Source of the DNA: Cyathus striatus
Lineage: Eukaryota; Basidiomycota; Agaricomycetes; Agaricales; Nidulariaceae
Assembly: GCA_025738555.1 (NCBI GenBank)
Contig: JAOVFP010000001.1
Location: 1,550,001 to 1,614,000 of the forward strand
Direction: 5' to 3'
DNA: 64,000 bases
Positions within the stretch are counted from its first letter, which is position 1, and every line of letters begins with the position of its first letter. Both the position numbers and the translations under genes were made by a program. Below, piece after piece: positions 46,369 through 57,682 of the stretch. Under the pieces are notes generated by a model. It made no database searches. It was given only the letters and a program-made list of their open reading frames with translations, and was not told the origin of the DNA.

Positions 46369-48083
46369 AGGTCCCCTGAAAACCCGCTATGAGGTCCCAT
46401 CCCAGTCTGCACATTTTGGGGCAAAATTTGACCGATGTGTCAGGACAGTCCACATATAATTGGCTGATTTTTGACATGGATGTATGATGACAAATCCACA
46501 TATGGACAGCGGCCGGAAGGAGGTACCATACCCTGTCCGCATACCATGACGAGACGGCGCCGAAGGTGCTGCCGCTCCAAGCATATCCATTGATGAGACT
46601 AAAATTTGTTGAAAATTTGAGTGACATAACCTGTTCCTTGCTGTGATGGCGCATCAAAAGCGCATCATGGGTGATATTGAGGATTGATGAGCATATAACT
46701 TACGAAGAACCGCGTCAGTGTTTCGCTTGAGAACAGCATCACCAGTTGATCACACAGAGTGACAATGACAATTATGGAAGTTGGCCACAGAACGTCAGCA
46801 ATTTGCTTAACTAATATCAAATTCTGGTGCCCTCCTGCCTCGGCCGACTTGCTCGACATCACTGCGTAAAACATGTAACACAGTACTTAAAAATAATATA
46901 CTCTCACTATCATACTATAAAGTGAATACAAAAATTATTCTAATGTTTGAATGGACTCAGGCATTGATTATTACTGTAAGTAATAAGCTTACACCATGCC
47001 ACCACATGTATGTAAGACATTCATGGTTCATTGTTAAGAATGTAAACTGAACCTATATTATACAAGACATGCAAGAAAAAAGGAATTTCTTCTACTGTTA
47101 GCCCTGCGCTTCGATGGAAACCAGGACGAACTCTGGGAGTTAATATCGCAGAAACAGGAAATGCGGCAAATGCTGCTGAAGCAGCCAAAAAATGAGTCAA
47201 AGCTGTATGTACCAAGTATACAGAATTAGTAAATGCTATAATCGATTCTAACAAAATTCACTTAGCTGTGACAATATGGAATGCTCTCTTGAAATATGGA
47301 CTTCCTACAGAATACTCTCGCACAAGTAACAATGTTTTCACCCTTGAATTCTGGAGAGAATGTATGTAGCTTTGGATTTGTTTTGGTTGATTATTCCTTG
47401 GTCAATGCGAGGTTTGCTAGTTTACATCATGAAAATGCGACCGAGTACTGAACCTTTGTGCTAGTTTCATCAGTGTACTCTAAAACAGCAGGAAAAAATT
47501 GAAGAGATGCTTGGGCTCCCTCAGAAGCATCGATCGGTGAAGTCTCAAATATCACAATGCAATACTTTGAATACTATTCAAGTCGTGTATTCATGGAAAT
47601 ACCCATGGCAACGTGAGCAAGTAGATTGCAAAAATTCGCGATTGTAGGACCATCAGCATTCTTGAGCAAATTAAACTACGATCCATCGCACAACGTACAC
47701 TTGAACTCTGACCTCGAAGCGTCAGAAAGCGATTTCAAATTTTATAAAAAAAATTGTGCAATAACCTGCAGAAGATTACGTTGGCTGTCAAGTTGATCAG
47801 CAGCAAACGGGCAGGGGATACGAATGGTGACGATTAGCTCGTAAATCGCCAGCACTGCTGTCAACCGTTGGCATGTTCAGAAATTTTAAATTTATTTTAA
47901 TATGTTAATAAATAAATAAATAAATAAATAATAGGTACTAGGACAGTGTCCGCATACAGGTAGGCCCGACTCTGAGGTACCATCCCACTGTCCGCCTCTG
48001 GCGGCCGCTAGGCCGCCGAAACCTGTCCGCATACGGGCCTCTGGGTCCATCCTGGGACCTCATAGGGGGTTTTCAGGGGTCCT
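46369..48083. mobile_element. 1.7-kb TIR element, 8-bp duplication
   Basis: The left end is AGGTCCCCTGAAAACCCGCT. The right end is its imperfect inverse (reverse complement AGGACCCCTGAAAACCCCCT). The 8-bp duplication GTAGTGTG is at 46361-46368 and 48084-48091. A TAAA microsatellite occurs near 47910. A decayed plus-strand coding relic (about 47090-47770) lies inside. I call it a hAT-like non-autonomous or degenerate element. Confidence 0.78.
47090..47770 (+). pseudogene. Decayed coding relic of unknown family
   Basis: Inside the 1.7-kb TIR element the plus strand encodes fragments such as RWKPGRTLGVNIAETGNAAN, NKIHLAVTIWNALLKYGLP and SNITMQYFEYYSSRVFMEIP, broken by stops and shifts. Composition and continuity suggest a former gene, either a transposon gene or a captured host exon. 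I do not recognise the family. Confidence 0.35.
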
Positions 48084-48389
48084 GTAGTGTGTCGATTTCG
48101 AAAGACGTGAGTGTCACGAATTGACTTCACTACCCAAAAGTAATGCTCCCATTCTTTAATTGTCCTTCAGAAGTTGAAATCAGAACGGAGTCCTATACTT
48201 ATTTTGAATCGAAAGCTATTTCTTTAAATTTGACACTGTAGTTTCGATACTAAAATGAATGTGTAAATACTAAATACGTGATACATGCCACTGGCACCAC
48301 AATGTACATAGTACATGATACAAGAATCTGCACTAACGCACGCGCAAGCATACTGATTTTACAACGTAACTTTCAATCCGTATAAGTAG

Positions 48390-49468
48390 CTACTTTAAAC
48401 TAACAGCCCATTTCTCAGATTTCGCTACCCCTTCCTTTAAAAGTTTTATCTTCGTGTCAGCTTTGGCAATGGCGTCGAATCCAAGGGGAATGAACAAAGG
48501 TGCTTGTTTATCGCCTGCAATGTTGTATATTTCTCTAGCCCCATCTGCCGCATCTCCCATACCTTCCATAGGCCCAGAAAAGTATTCCCGCATCTGAATG
48601 CTGTTACTTCCGTTGTATAGCGGGTGCAAAGGGAACGTGGGTATTTCTACTACTGCTCGTGTACGAAATGCTCCAATTTGGATGATGGAGACCTAACAGG
48701 GAAAGTAGTATATCAGTAATTGTTCTATCAATCTCGGGTATAAGGGGTCGGACTTTGATATTCCAGGAAGGAAGGAGTTCGGAAGCAAGCGCCTCACTAA
48801 AACCTTCAAGTGCTGTGCAAATGTCAGCTATTCGTATTTACAGCTGCAACAAACGTACCAAATTTGCTATTTGAAATAGCTATAAGTAAAGTATGAAGAT
48901 TAAAACTAATAAGTATGAACAGACCTTGCACAATAATATCCAAGCGCCGGTGATGCCGATGCACCACCCAAAGAGGACGCCTGAAGTAAACGACCGCCTG
49001 CAGGCTTATTCACGTCGCGGAAGAACCTAACAGCCTCTCGAGAGACATTAGCTGCTCCCCAGAAGTTGACTTCGAACATATCGCGAGAAACATGGTCTGG
49101 AGTTCCTTCAATCTCAACCAACGTTCCGTATCCTGCGTTATTGTACACAACATCAATGCGACCGAACCGTTCTTCAGCAGCTTTGAATGCAGAGACTATT
49201 TCATCTTCCTTCTTGACGTCCAATTTGACAATTAGCAATTGTAATGCGGGGTACTTTGCTGCCAAGTCGGTGAGCACTTCTGGTTTGCGCAGTGTGGCTA
49301 CTGCTTTGTCGCCCTTTGAGAGTACATGTTTGAGTACCGATAGTCCGAGACCGCTGGAGGCTCCGGTGACTGTGTAGCGAAGAACATCATCAGTTATACC
49401 AGAAAGTATGAAGAAGTAAAGCGATACGAACTAAACCAAACTTGAGGGTCATGTGTTACACCATTCAT
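48390..49468 (-). CDS. SDR-D: classical short-chain dehydrogenase/reductase
   Basis: Model: complement of 49432-49468, 48925-49369, 48859-48866 (microexon CAAATTTG), 48754-48812 and 48390-48692. This gives 852 nt, 283 aa. Motifs are TGASSGLG, VVYNNAGYGTLVEIEGTP, VNFWGAANVSREAV, Ser in LLQASSLGG, and YYCASK. Exon lengths 37/445/8/59 match SDR-A, B and C exactly. The start MNGVTHDPQVWF aligns with the others. It resembles SDR-C in its C-terminal tail (GPMEGMGDAADGAREIYNIA). No questin-oxidase gene is beside it. Confidence 0.9.
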
Positions 49469-52428
49469 CTCTGTGACACTTTAGACTGAGCAGATAGGGT
49501 TGGGAAAGAAAGGGAGGTGATAACATGATAGGGATAGGGAATTTATAGGTTCAGATCAGGATTCAGAAGATAAATGCTCCCGACATGTCAACCATGCCCC
49601 TCGACTAGGGGAAGATCAAGAATCCCCTTTCATCAAATTTGGTGGATTCCCCCTTAATTTTCCTTCCCGTTCCCCTAGGCCTCCCTAGGCCGACTTCAAA
49701 TCTGACTTCATCAATTACTATGGGATGGCTTATGTAAGGGATCACTACATTTCGGATAAGCACATTACCCCATCAAAACCCCACCTGTTCCCCTTGCACT
49801 GGAATACAGCCCTAATGGTTATGATAAGTTCCGCGTGTCTTGAGGTGTCTTGATATGTCATGCAGTCCCTGTGACTTGAACTGACCTGAACTTCATATAC
49901 TTAATTGTTAAAACTTGATGCAGCAACGTTGACAAAAATATCACACATCAACATGTCTACTAACCTTAGCGCTTGTCAGTGATGCAGGGACAACTTTGAA
50001 GATATGGGCCATATGGCTACGTTATCTGATTATGATTAATGCATCTCATCCTTTTACTCACGATTTACGTTGAAGCTACAAGGGTGCCTGGTGAAATGGT
50101 ATCTCGTTTAACTACGATGACTTGCTGTTGTAAAGTTTTATAATTTTCATTTTTGGATACCAGATCTCTTGATTTCGATAGATGTGTGCGAACTGCGGAG
50201 TTGGATCGCTCCATACATTGCCGCCACTGCCACAAATGCTTTTAGATCTTCATTTTTGCCTGTTATGTGCTACTTCCCTTCTTGGTGCCCTACCCCTGGT
50301 AGGCTGTAGCATCCCGAGGTCTGTACTTCGCCAATACTTTATGGCCGATTTTATTTTCACTCATTATATTTATCTCTCGTACACTACTAGTGCTTAGCAC
50401 ATCACCTTACTACTTGGTAGACGCTATACTGTCTATTGCCGGTAGCTTTTTCCGAGGATAGCCGGTTTGTTCCCACAGGGGTTTCTGACTTCAGGGTTTT
50501 GACGCACCCGAGCCCATTTCAACTTTACCTTAGTGATAGAAAGATAGGAATGAACCTGCTGAGGAGGAGATTACCTTGTTGCAGGTATCATCTTGACAAA
50601 GAAATGCGAATTAGGAAGATGTGTTGAAATAAACGACGCCTCATCTACGACGGTGTTACATTTGGCCTCAGAGCATGCAGGGGGGGAAGCAAGAGGCAAA
50701 TGGATAAGTAGATATGGTACATAGTATACTACTTAAATACACAACAAGCGGCAGCACATTTTCTGTAGGATACATAATAAGTAAAGTAAAATATCTAAAT
50801 GCATATGTGGAGGCGGCAGGGAATGATGATCATGAAAACATTTGATTAGTAATATATTTCGACAAGATGTCCATCTACCCTCCAGGATCCTAACGAGTTG
50901 TAAGAGAAAGTGAAGAGGGGGATAACAACTACTACGTGTGAAAATGAAAATGAAATGAAAACACGTTTTGAGGTGCAGGCAGATGCCTGCTCTACGCTAC
51001 ACACATTTTAACGAAGCTAGATGAGTTTTTCAACTTGTACCAATCGGGGTTCATTTCAATGAAGATAGACGAGTCCTAGTCAAGTGATAATGAACCAATA
51101 AAGATAGAAACATCAATACAGCAGTAGACGGGTTATAACGACACTGGAGAAGCTGTTTTTAAGTCCCGAGGCTCCTACTTTACATACCGACGATCTACAC
51201 AAACACTACTCTCCCCTCTTCTACATACACTACTTAGTATCATACCTTACTCTACAGGTAAACACCCCACTGTCATGACATATGGGTCCTCATAATCGAC
51301 ATAAAATTCAAAATGAAATGGCTCTGACCGCGATTACCAAGTATCGAAATCAGGAGGTTGCAGGTTTAACTTGACTCCTACCGTGGTCACTGAATTTGTG
51401 ACAATAGTGTATTCATTTTTCCCCCAATAAATCCAAGTTGTTGCACATATTTACAACGATATCTAACGTTTAATATTTTTATTGTAGCTATGTACAGTAC
51501 ATTCCGTGTTTTACTAACTGTGCATTGCCAAGGGTCAAGGGTTTATGATGGGATAATACCCCATAACCCGACGATGAAACATTTTATATTACGAAAGTTT
51601 GAAATAAGATAGATTCATAGATGTAATAATTGATGATATTCATTCTTATGAAATCACTCGAACTTTGTAATGTACACTAGCCTACGCAATGATGTCGAAT
51701 ATAGTACAGAGAAGCAATGAAATGAAGTATATGCGACCCGCATTTACGAAATAGTAAGGGTACCGTTAAATGGGATCGCGTTTAGCTACTATGACTTCCG
51801 TAATTATAGGTATGAGACCTGTGGTGGTCATATGTAGTCGTGCAAAGGTGCTGTTGCAGTACTAAATGGATTTTTATAATTTTAATTATGGGATATCGGA
51901 TCTCTTGATTTATATGGCATGTACTATAAAGCTTGAAGCTTGAGTGAACATTGACGCAGTAATGTTTACGAAAATAACACGCATATAACATGTTTTAACC
52001 TTGTGATGCAGGGACAGCTTCTGGAGTTATAGTTACGTTGTCTAACTAATGTATATCACGTTTAGCTACGATAACTTTCCGTAATGTAAATTGTAGATAA
52101 GATTCCTGTGCTGATGGTCATACGTAGTATAGGGATTCGAACTGCAGTTCTAAATGTATTTTTCATAATTTTAAAGTTGATATCAGATCTATTATTCGTT
52201 ATTCGTTATCTGGGACAGCGATACAGTCCCTTGTTCTTTAAATCAGGTAGGCATTCAAGCTGTATGGTGTGGACACTGTGATTGCTGAAGTTCTAACCTT
52301 CGCTCGCTGCAAGGGTTGGCACATAATAGTTGTCATAAAGTTCTGTGTAATTACGTGAAAGTCCTAGCATTACAGTATAAGTCCATAAAAATGATGTCAA
52401 AGCAGAGAAATCGAGGAGAGACTCGGAC
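49469..52428. repeat. Gene-free, decaying tRNA-Arg-derived repeats
   Basis: Degenerate tRNA-Arg-like segments lie at about 50083-50180 (GCCTGGTGAAATGGTATCTC, AACTACGATGA), 51312-51395 (TTGCAGGTT, CGTGGTCAC), 51758-51835 and 52050-52135. Surrounding sequence is also duplicated: 49915-50180 resembles 51950-52210 (GATGCAGGGACA, CTACGTTATCT/TTACGTTGTCT), with a shared GATATC(G/A)GATCT tail. No coding gene is supported. Confidence 0.55.
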
Positions 52429-53010
52429 TTAAGAGATGGTAATCTTCTTAGGTGCTTCTTCAGGTGCAGACTTGGGGAACGTAACGGTTAAAACACCGTC
52501 CTCAATCGAAGCTTTGATTTCTTCGTCCTACATCCCCTGTAAGCGCACTGCTCATTTGGCAAAACGACAAAATAAACATACCTTGACGCCCTTAGGAAGC
52601 TGCAAAGCCCTCGAAAACTTGCCGAACTGACGCTCCCTCACCGCATACCCCTCCTCGTTATGCTCCGACGAGACTTTCCGTTCAGCAGAGACGACAAGAC
52701 GCCCATCGTGCAAATCGAGCTGAATGTCTTCCTTCCTGAGGCCGGGGAACTCGAAAGAGGCGGTTACGATGTTCTTTTCGGCGTCTTCGTGCAGATCCAT
52801 TCTATTAGTCAAGTAAGATATACGTGAGTGATGGAAGAGGATGATGATGAATGTGTACCTTGGTTTGAAGGATCTGACTGAGCCATTGACGTTGTTCTGA
52901 CTCGGATTCGTGTTGGGATGGCGCTGGACACGCCCAGAATTGCCATTCAGAGCTTCTTCGAAGAAGCGGTCGAAGTCGTAGAATGGTTCGTAGAAAAAGA
53001 CTGAGCTCAT
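52429..53010 (-). CDS. Small heat-shock protein, Hsp20/alpha-crystallin family
   Basis: Model: complement of 52859-53010, 52582-52801 and 52429-52527. This gives 471 nt, 156 aa. The N-terminus MSSVFFYEPFYDFDRFFEEA is typical of fungal Hsp16-like proteins. The alpha-crystallin domain starts at MDLHEDAEKNIVTASFEFPG and continues with IQLDLHDGRLVVSAERK. Its last strand gives GVLTVTFPK, followed by the KKITIS tail. The last intron must end at GATGTAG; using the nearer TTACAG would leave an in-frame TAG. It acts as an ATP-independent chaperone that forms oligomers. A heat-shock element lies upstream. Confidence 0.93.
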
Positions 53011-53122
53011 GGTTACTTGGGGAGTGGATGTGAAAATGGGTCGAGTGTGTGAGGTGAGGTTGAGTGGATGTGAGATGGCAGTTGGTTGATTTCTGATGGG
53101 TCTGAAGAGTTCACGTTTTCTT

Positions 53123-53160
53123 TTATATAATTCTTAGCAGAAGACTGGAAATTTCTGGAA
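53123..53160 (-). promoter_or_regulatory. hsp20 promoter: TATA box and heat-shock element
   Basis: TTATATAA (53123-53130) lies about 115 bp before the start codon. At 53148-53160 the sequence GAA-AT-TTC-TG-GAA is a perfect three-unit heat-shock element, read the same way as an inverted triplet on the gene strand. Placement fits Hsf-driven expression. Confidence 0.75.
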
Positions 53161-53639
53161 TAGACGAGGATGAAGCTGCGCCTTGACTCACTGAGTGAGG
53201 TTCTAGCCTAGGTCCAGGATGATAGAAGAGTCAAGAGACGTCGCGGCGTTTCTCCAAGTTTCGAGGTGATGTCATGTGTGTGCATTATGTAACAAAGCCA
53301 AATACAGGCACATGTGACTTCATTGTGACTCATTGTGCGCTGTGACAAAATGGTGCCATTTTCCGTTCCGTCACTCCTTTTCAATTTCATCGTTGATTAG
53401 ACCCTAGCACCTTGGTGGAGGCTGGCAACAATAGTTCTGAAATATTTTCATTGGATTCATCGAAGTCGCAATACTCATAGTAAAATTTGACGGGGACGGT
53501 CGATGTCATTTAAAGATTCACCACCAGATATCATATATCAAGTCTCGTTGGATGGACAAAACGACGTCAACGCAAGTCCGCTCGGTCCGCTCGCTACATC
53601 TGGGACGTACCACCTCGACACTTAAAGAGAATTCTGCAG

Positions 53640-53905
53640 TCCTGTTGGTCCCATGACCATCATATCCAAATCATATCGTTTGCCATACCTCACACCGCAG
53701 TAAGCACCCTCAAGGAAGCTCACGGATTGATCAGGTTCGTCATTTTTCTATCAAATATATCGCCTGATGATCTACTATCTGCCGCTTCAAATCGTAGGTC
53801 GAAGCAGATCGCAGCTCGAGCATGGTACCAAGTATCATCAAGATCATCAAGCACGTACATGTTCACCTTCGAGCACGGTGATTTACATGTCAGAAATCAA
53901 ATAGC
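53640..53905 (+). pseudogene. Possible phosphotransferase (APH-like) relic
   Basis: Fragments MTIISKSYRLPYLTPQ (about 53652-53700) and FTFEHGDLHVRN (about 53868-53903) resemble the start and the HGDLH Brenner-type motif of fungal APH phosphotransferases. They are in different frames, far too close together, and separated by stops. I read them as a deleted gene relic. Chance similarity is possible. Confidence 0.3.
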
Positions 53906-54193
53906 ATAGTAAGCCCCACACGATTGCTATCAATCCCCTGAAGATTACAAATTTCTCGCCGGAATAATAACCATATATAGACTTGTATGATCTCATGTCG
54001 CATTCGTTCTACTGTTTTCCCTTACGGAAAGGCGGGAGTTGGCTGTTGTAGATCGACTGGGCCAACATGCTACGTCGACGAGTATTGCTTGCTGATAACG
54101 CAGCTTATGCACGGGACTATTTAAGAGCTAGGATTTCGCTCTGAAAATGAAACTCATTCCCTTCGTTTTTTCATCTTCCTCCAACACATCAAC

Positions 54194-55250
54194 ATGTCTC
54201 CTCCTAAAGTCTGGCTCGGTGAGTTAAACCCCTGAATTACTCAATATACTCAATCTAACATCTAATCTCGAAGTTACTGGATCCTCCAGCGGTCTCGGCC
54301 TCGTAGTCGTCCAACAAGCACTCTCAAACGGCGACAACGTCGTCGCAACCCTCCGCAAACCCGAAGTCATATCCGATCTAGCCTCAAAATATCCCTCCCA
54401 GCTCTACGTCCTTAAACTGGACGTGTCGAAAGAAGAAGAGATCGCGCCAGCATTTGCGAAAGCTCACGAGAAATTCGGGCGCATCAATGTCGTGTACAAT
54501 AATGCTGGATTCAGCATCGTCGGCGAGGTTGAGGGAACGCCGAATGAGCAGGCTAGGGATATGTTCGAAGTGAACTTTTGGGGAGCTGCTAATGTTACTA
54601 GAGAGGCTGTTCGCGTTTTTAGAGATGTGAACAAGCCTTCTGGGGGACGATTGTTGCAGGCTTCGTCTACTTCTGGGATTAGTGGGAGCCCGTTGGTTGG
54701 TTATTACAGTGCAACGTATGTTATTGTTCTTTTAACCTGATTTGCGCATTGCTAATTATACTTTCGTTGATAGTAAATTTGGTAAGAAGATTTGCATTAG
54801 GGATTTTTGCTTTTTTCTTATTATGGTCGATAGCGCTCGAAGGTTTCACTGAAGCTATTTCTGGAGAGCTAGATCCATCTTGGAATATCAAGGTCCGAAA
54901 TAAGATTTATATCTATCATCAGTACACTCATAGTTCTCACCTTCGTATAGGTCACTCTCCTCTCTCTTGGAGGTTACAAAACACCCGCAATCACTGAAAA
55001 GTTGTCGATTCTCCCTGACCATCCCAAATACCCGCACGGTGCAATGATGCGCGAATACGGGAAACAAATCTTCGCGCAATTCGGTGATAGTTATAAAGCA
55101 GCTCGGGAGATCCATAAGATCGCCAATGAAGAGGAACCTCCTGCTCGTGTTTTGCTTGGGTTGCATTCTATTGCGGGTACGAAGGCTAAAGCGCAGGTTT
55201 ACTTGGAGCAGGCTGAGAAGTCGGCTGCTTGGTCTGCGGATTTGAAGTAG
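54194..55250 (+). CDS. SDR-E: classical short-chain dehydrogenase/reductase
   Basis: Exons 54194-54218, 54274-54715, 54774-54781 (microexon TAAATTTG), 54834-54892 and 54951-55250 give 834 nt, 277 aa. The N-terminus is shorter (MSPPKVWL) than in SDR-A to D. Motifs are TGSSSGLGLVVVQQALSNGD, VVYNNAGFSIVGEVEGTP, Ser in LLQASSTSG, and YYSATK with Lys from the microexon. The residue before Lys is Thr because exon 2 ends GCAAC rather than GCAAG. A TATTTAAG (about 54118) lies 75 bp upstream. The closest relative here is SDR-F. Confidence 0.9.
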
Positions 55251-56370
55251 TGATTGGAAAGCTGCTTTTGTACTATTACTTCTTGGTACGTACGTTATCT
55301 TTGATCTTTAATGGTATTCAGATACTATACTTGCATTTTTTACTGTGGACCGTGAAGTATTGACACATTTATCGATGTCTAAAGCATTTAAATAGCTCAA
55401 TAGGTTATCAGATAAGTAGATTTGATACCGCTGGGGCTGCAAGAGATTCATCGCATCGCTAACGATGGAGATGCCCTGACCTGAGTTGCCCCACAGTAAG
55501 TTGTTGCTTTTGGTTGAATCGATTCAAATGGAAAAGGGGAATTGGGTTCCTGAAGGATAGCGTGGAGAAGTCTGATAGATATTCTGGAGATCTGATATGA
55601 TCTAACTGGTACATACGTGAATATTTGGCTGTTTCATTACTAGGAACAAACGTATCTAGGTTAGTCACGGCTTTAATTGGATTTGTCGGCTTTCAAGGTT
55701 GCTTCCTGTCACAGTAGTAAGCCCTTAGTATCCCACCAACGTCGGGATTTCCTCACACTGTTTTGCATGCTGACGAATGCTTACCGAATGCGCGCTGAGC
55801 GTTCAAGCTAGCCTCACCCACGTGCGAAATCTTGCTATGATCTCGGCTGCATCGGAGTTGAGTTCACTGCCGTTTTCATGTACCTTATCACAGTTAAACG
55901 TTAAACACTGAAGACCCGTTGACGATTGAATCAATTTATGTTTCTCTCGATTAGATTGAGATGTCACATCAGCTCATCTGAGTCCTGGACAACGAGGAGC
56001 AAAATCAGCAGATATGTATGCGGTGCTTGTTCAACGTTCCACTGTTCATCAATTACAAATGATTTTCAGTCATAGCTGCGATCGTCAAAGATCTCAATCG
56101 CACAAAAAAAAAAGCGATACAGGCGTGACTTCTGTTGAAGATAAGTACATTATTACTATTATCTCACTAGATAGTGCTTACGCGTTTACGATTTACGCTT
56201 ACGAGAGGTCTATCCAGGGTCTATCTTCGTGAGCAAGCCTCTAAGCGCATGCTTCTCTCCAACGAACAACCCCTACATAAAAAGCCCCATAATTATTCAT
56301 GTCTTAATAGCTCCCCATTCATTTCCCACTTATCGAAAACACTTAACTTCAACTTTTCAACGCTTGTGAC
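55251..56370. other. SDR-E to SDR-F intergenic
   Basis: No gene is supported. CATAAAAAG near 56276 could be the SDR-F TATA element, about 95 bp before its start. Confidence 0.4.
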
Positions 56371-57445
56371 ATGTCTTCTCCCAAAGTGTGGTTAGGTAAG
56401 CATTCTTACCAGTCATACATTGGGTCTTGTGCTTACCAACCGCCAGTTACCGGATCATCGAGTGGTTTAGGCTTCGCTGTCGTCAACTATGCTCTCTCGA
56501 AAGGCGACATCGTTGTAGCTACTCTTCGCAAACCAGAAGCGTTGTCCAAGCTTTCAGCGAAATACGACGACTCCAAGTTGCTCGTTGTCAAGCTCGACGT
56601 AACCAATCCCGACGAGATTAGTTCCGCTTTTTCTATTGCTCACAAGACGTATGGCCGCATCGATATCGTTTACAATAATGCTGGATATGCGATAATCGGA
56701 GAGGTAGAAATAACCCCAGACAAGATAGCGAGAGATTTATTCGAAGTGAATTTCTGGGGTGCAGCCAACGTGACAAGAGAAGCTGTTCGGTTCTTCCGGG
56801 ATGTTAATAAGCCCCCTGGAGGACGTTTAGTACAGGCATCTTCAGGAGCTGGTATGGATGGTAATGCTGTTGGTGGTTATTACAGTGCAAGGTAAGTTGC
56901 TGATACTGGTCTGCTGTCATTTATTCATAAAGCCTCCTTGTCCCATGTCCCATAGCAAGTTTGGTAATGAATGTTAACTGAATGGAATTCGTTATTCTAA
57001 CAAAAACGCTCGCAGCACTTGAAGGCCTAACCGAAGCTCTACAGAAAGCCCTCGATCCTTCTTGGAACATCACAGTCAGTCGTTCTGTCGAATAACGATC
57101 TTCCTTTTCTGATGCGAGCCTTTCCTTTCACTCCTACAGATCTCACTTCTCGAGCTAGGGGCTTATAAAACGCAAGCAATAGATAACGCTGTCATCATTC
57201 CTGCTAATCCGAGATTCATAAATACTACCTCGGCTATACGAGCATACTTCGATAACTATCAAGAGCTGGTAGGATTAGGAGACTGTGATAAAGCAGCTCG
57301 AGAAATCTACAAGATAGCCAATGACGAAGGGGCCCCCTTGCATATTCCATTTGGTCTGGATTCAATTGCAATAGTAAAAAGAAAGATTAGGCAACTCGAC
57401 GAGGAAGTCAATAAGGCTGCAGTATGGTCTTCTGATTTAGTTTAA
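56371..57445 (+). CDS. SDR-F: classical short-chain dehydrogenase/reductase
   Basis: Exons 56371-56395, 56447-56891, 56956-56963 (microexon CAAGTTTG), 57016-57074 and 57140-57445 give 843 nt, 280 aa. Motifs are TGSSSGLGFAVVNYALSKGD, IVYNNAGYAIIGEVEITP, VNFWGAANVTREAVRFF, Ser in LVQASSGAG, and YYSASK with Lys from the microexon. The start MSSPKVWL matches SDR-E. The C-terminal exon contains LGDCDKAAREIYKIANDEGA and LHIPFGLDSIAIV, as in the paralogues. The substrate is unknown. Confidence 0.9.
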
Positions 57446-57682
57446 AATCGTTACGTACTACTTACTTACCTCTGTAAATCGATTTGAGCTTGCGGGTACA
57501 TTGGATTATTCTGGGAACAAGCCTTACATGATAAAAAGCTCACAAGAACACGGGCATCGAATACATCAAAGCATAAATCATATAATTTTACATCTAAATA
57601 AGCTAGGCATATGAAGCGTAATATGGGCATGTAAATATGCAAAACGTCATCTCATCTCCCCTGGCCATATCGGCCTACTGCA

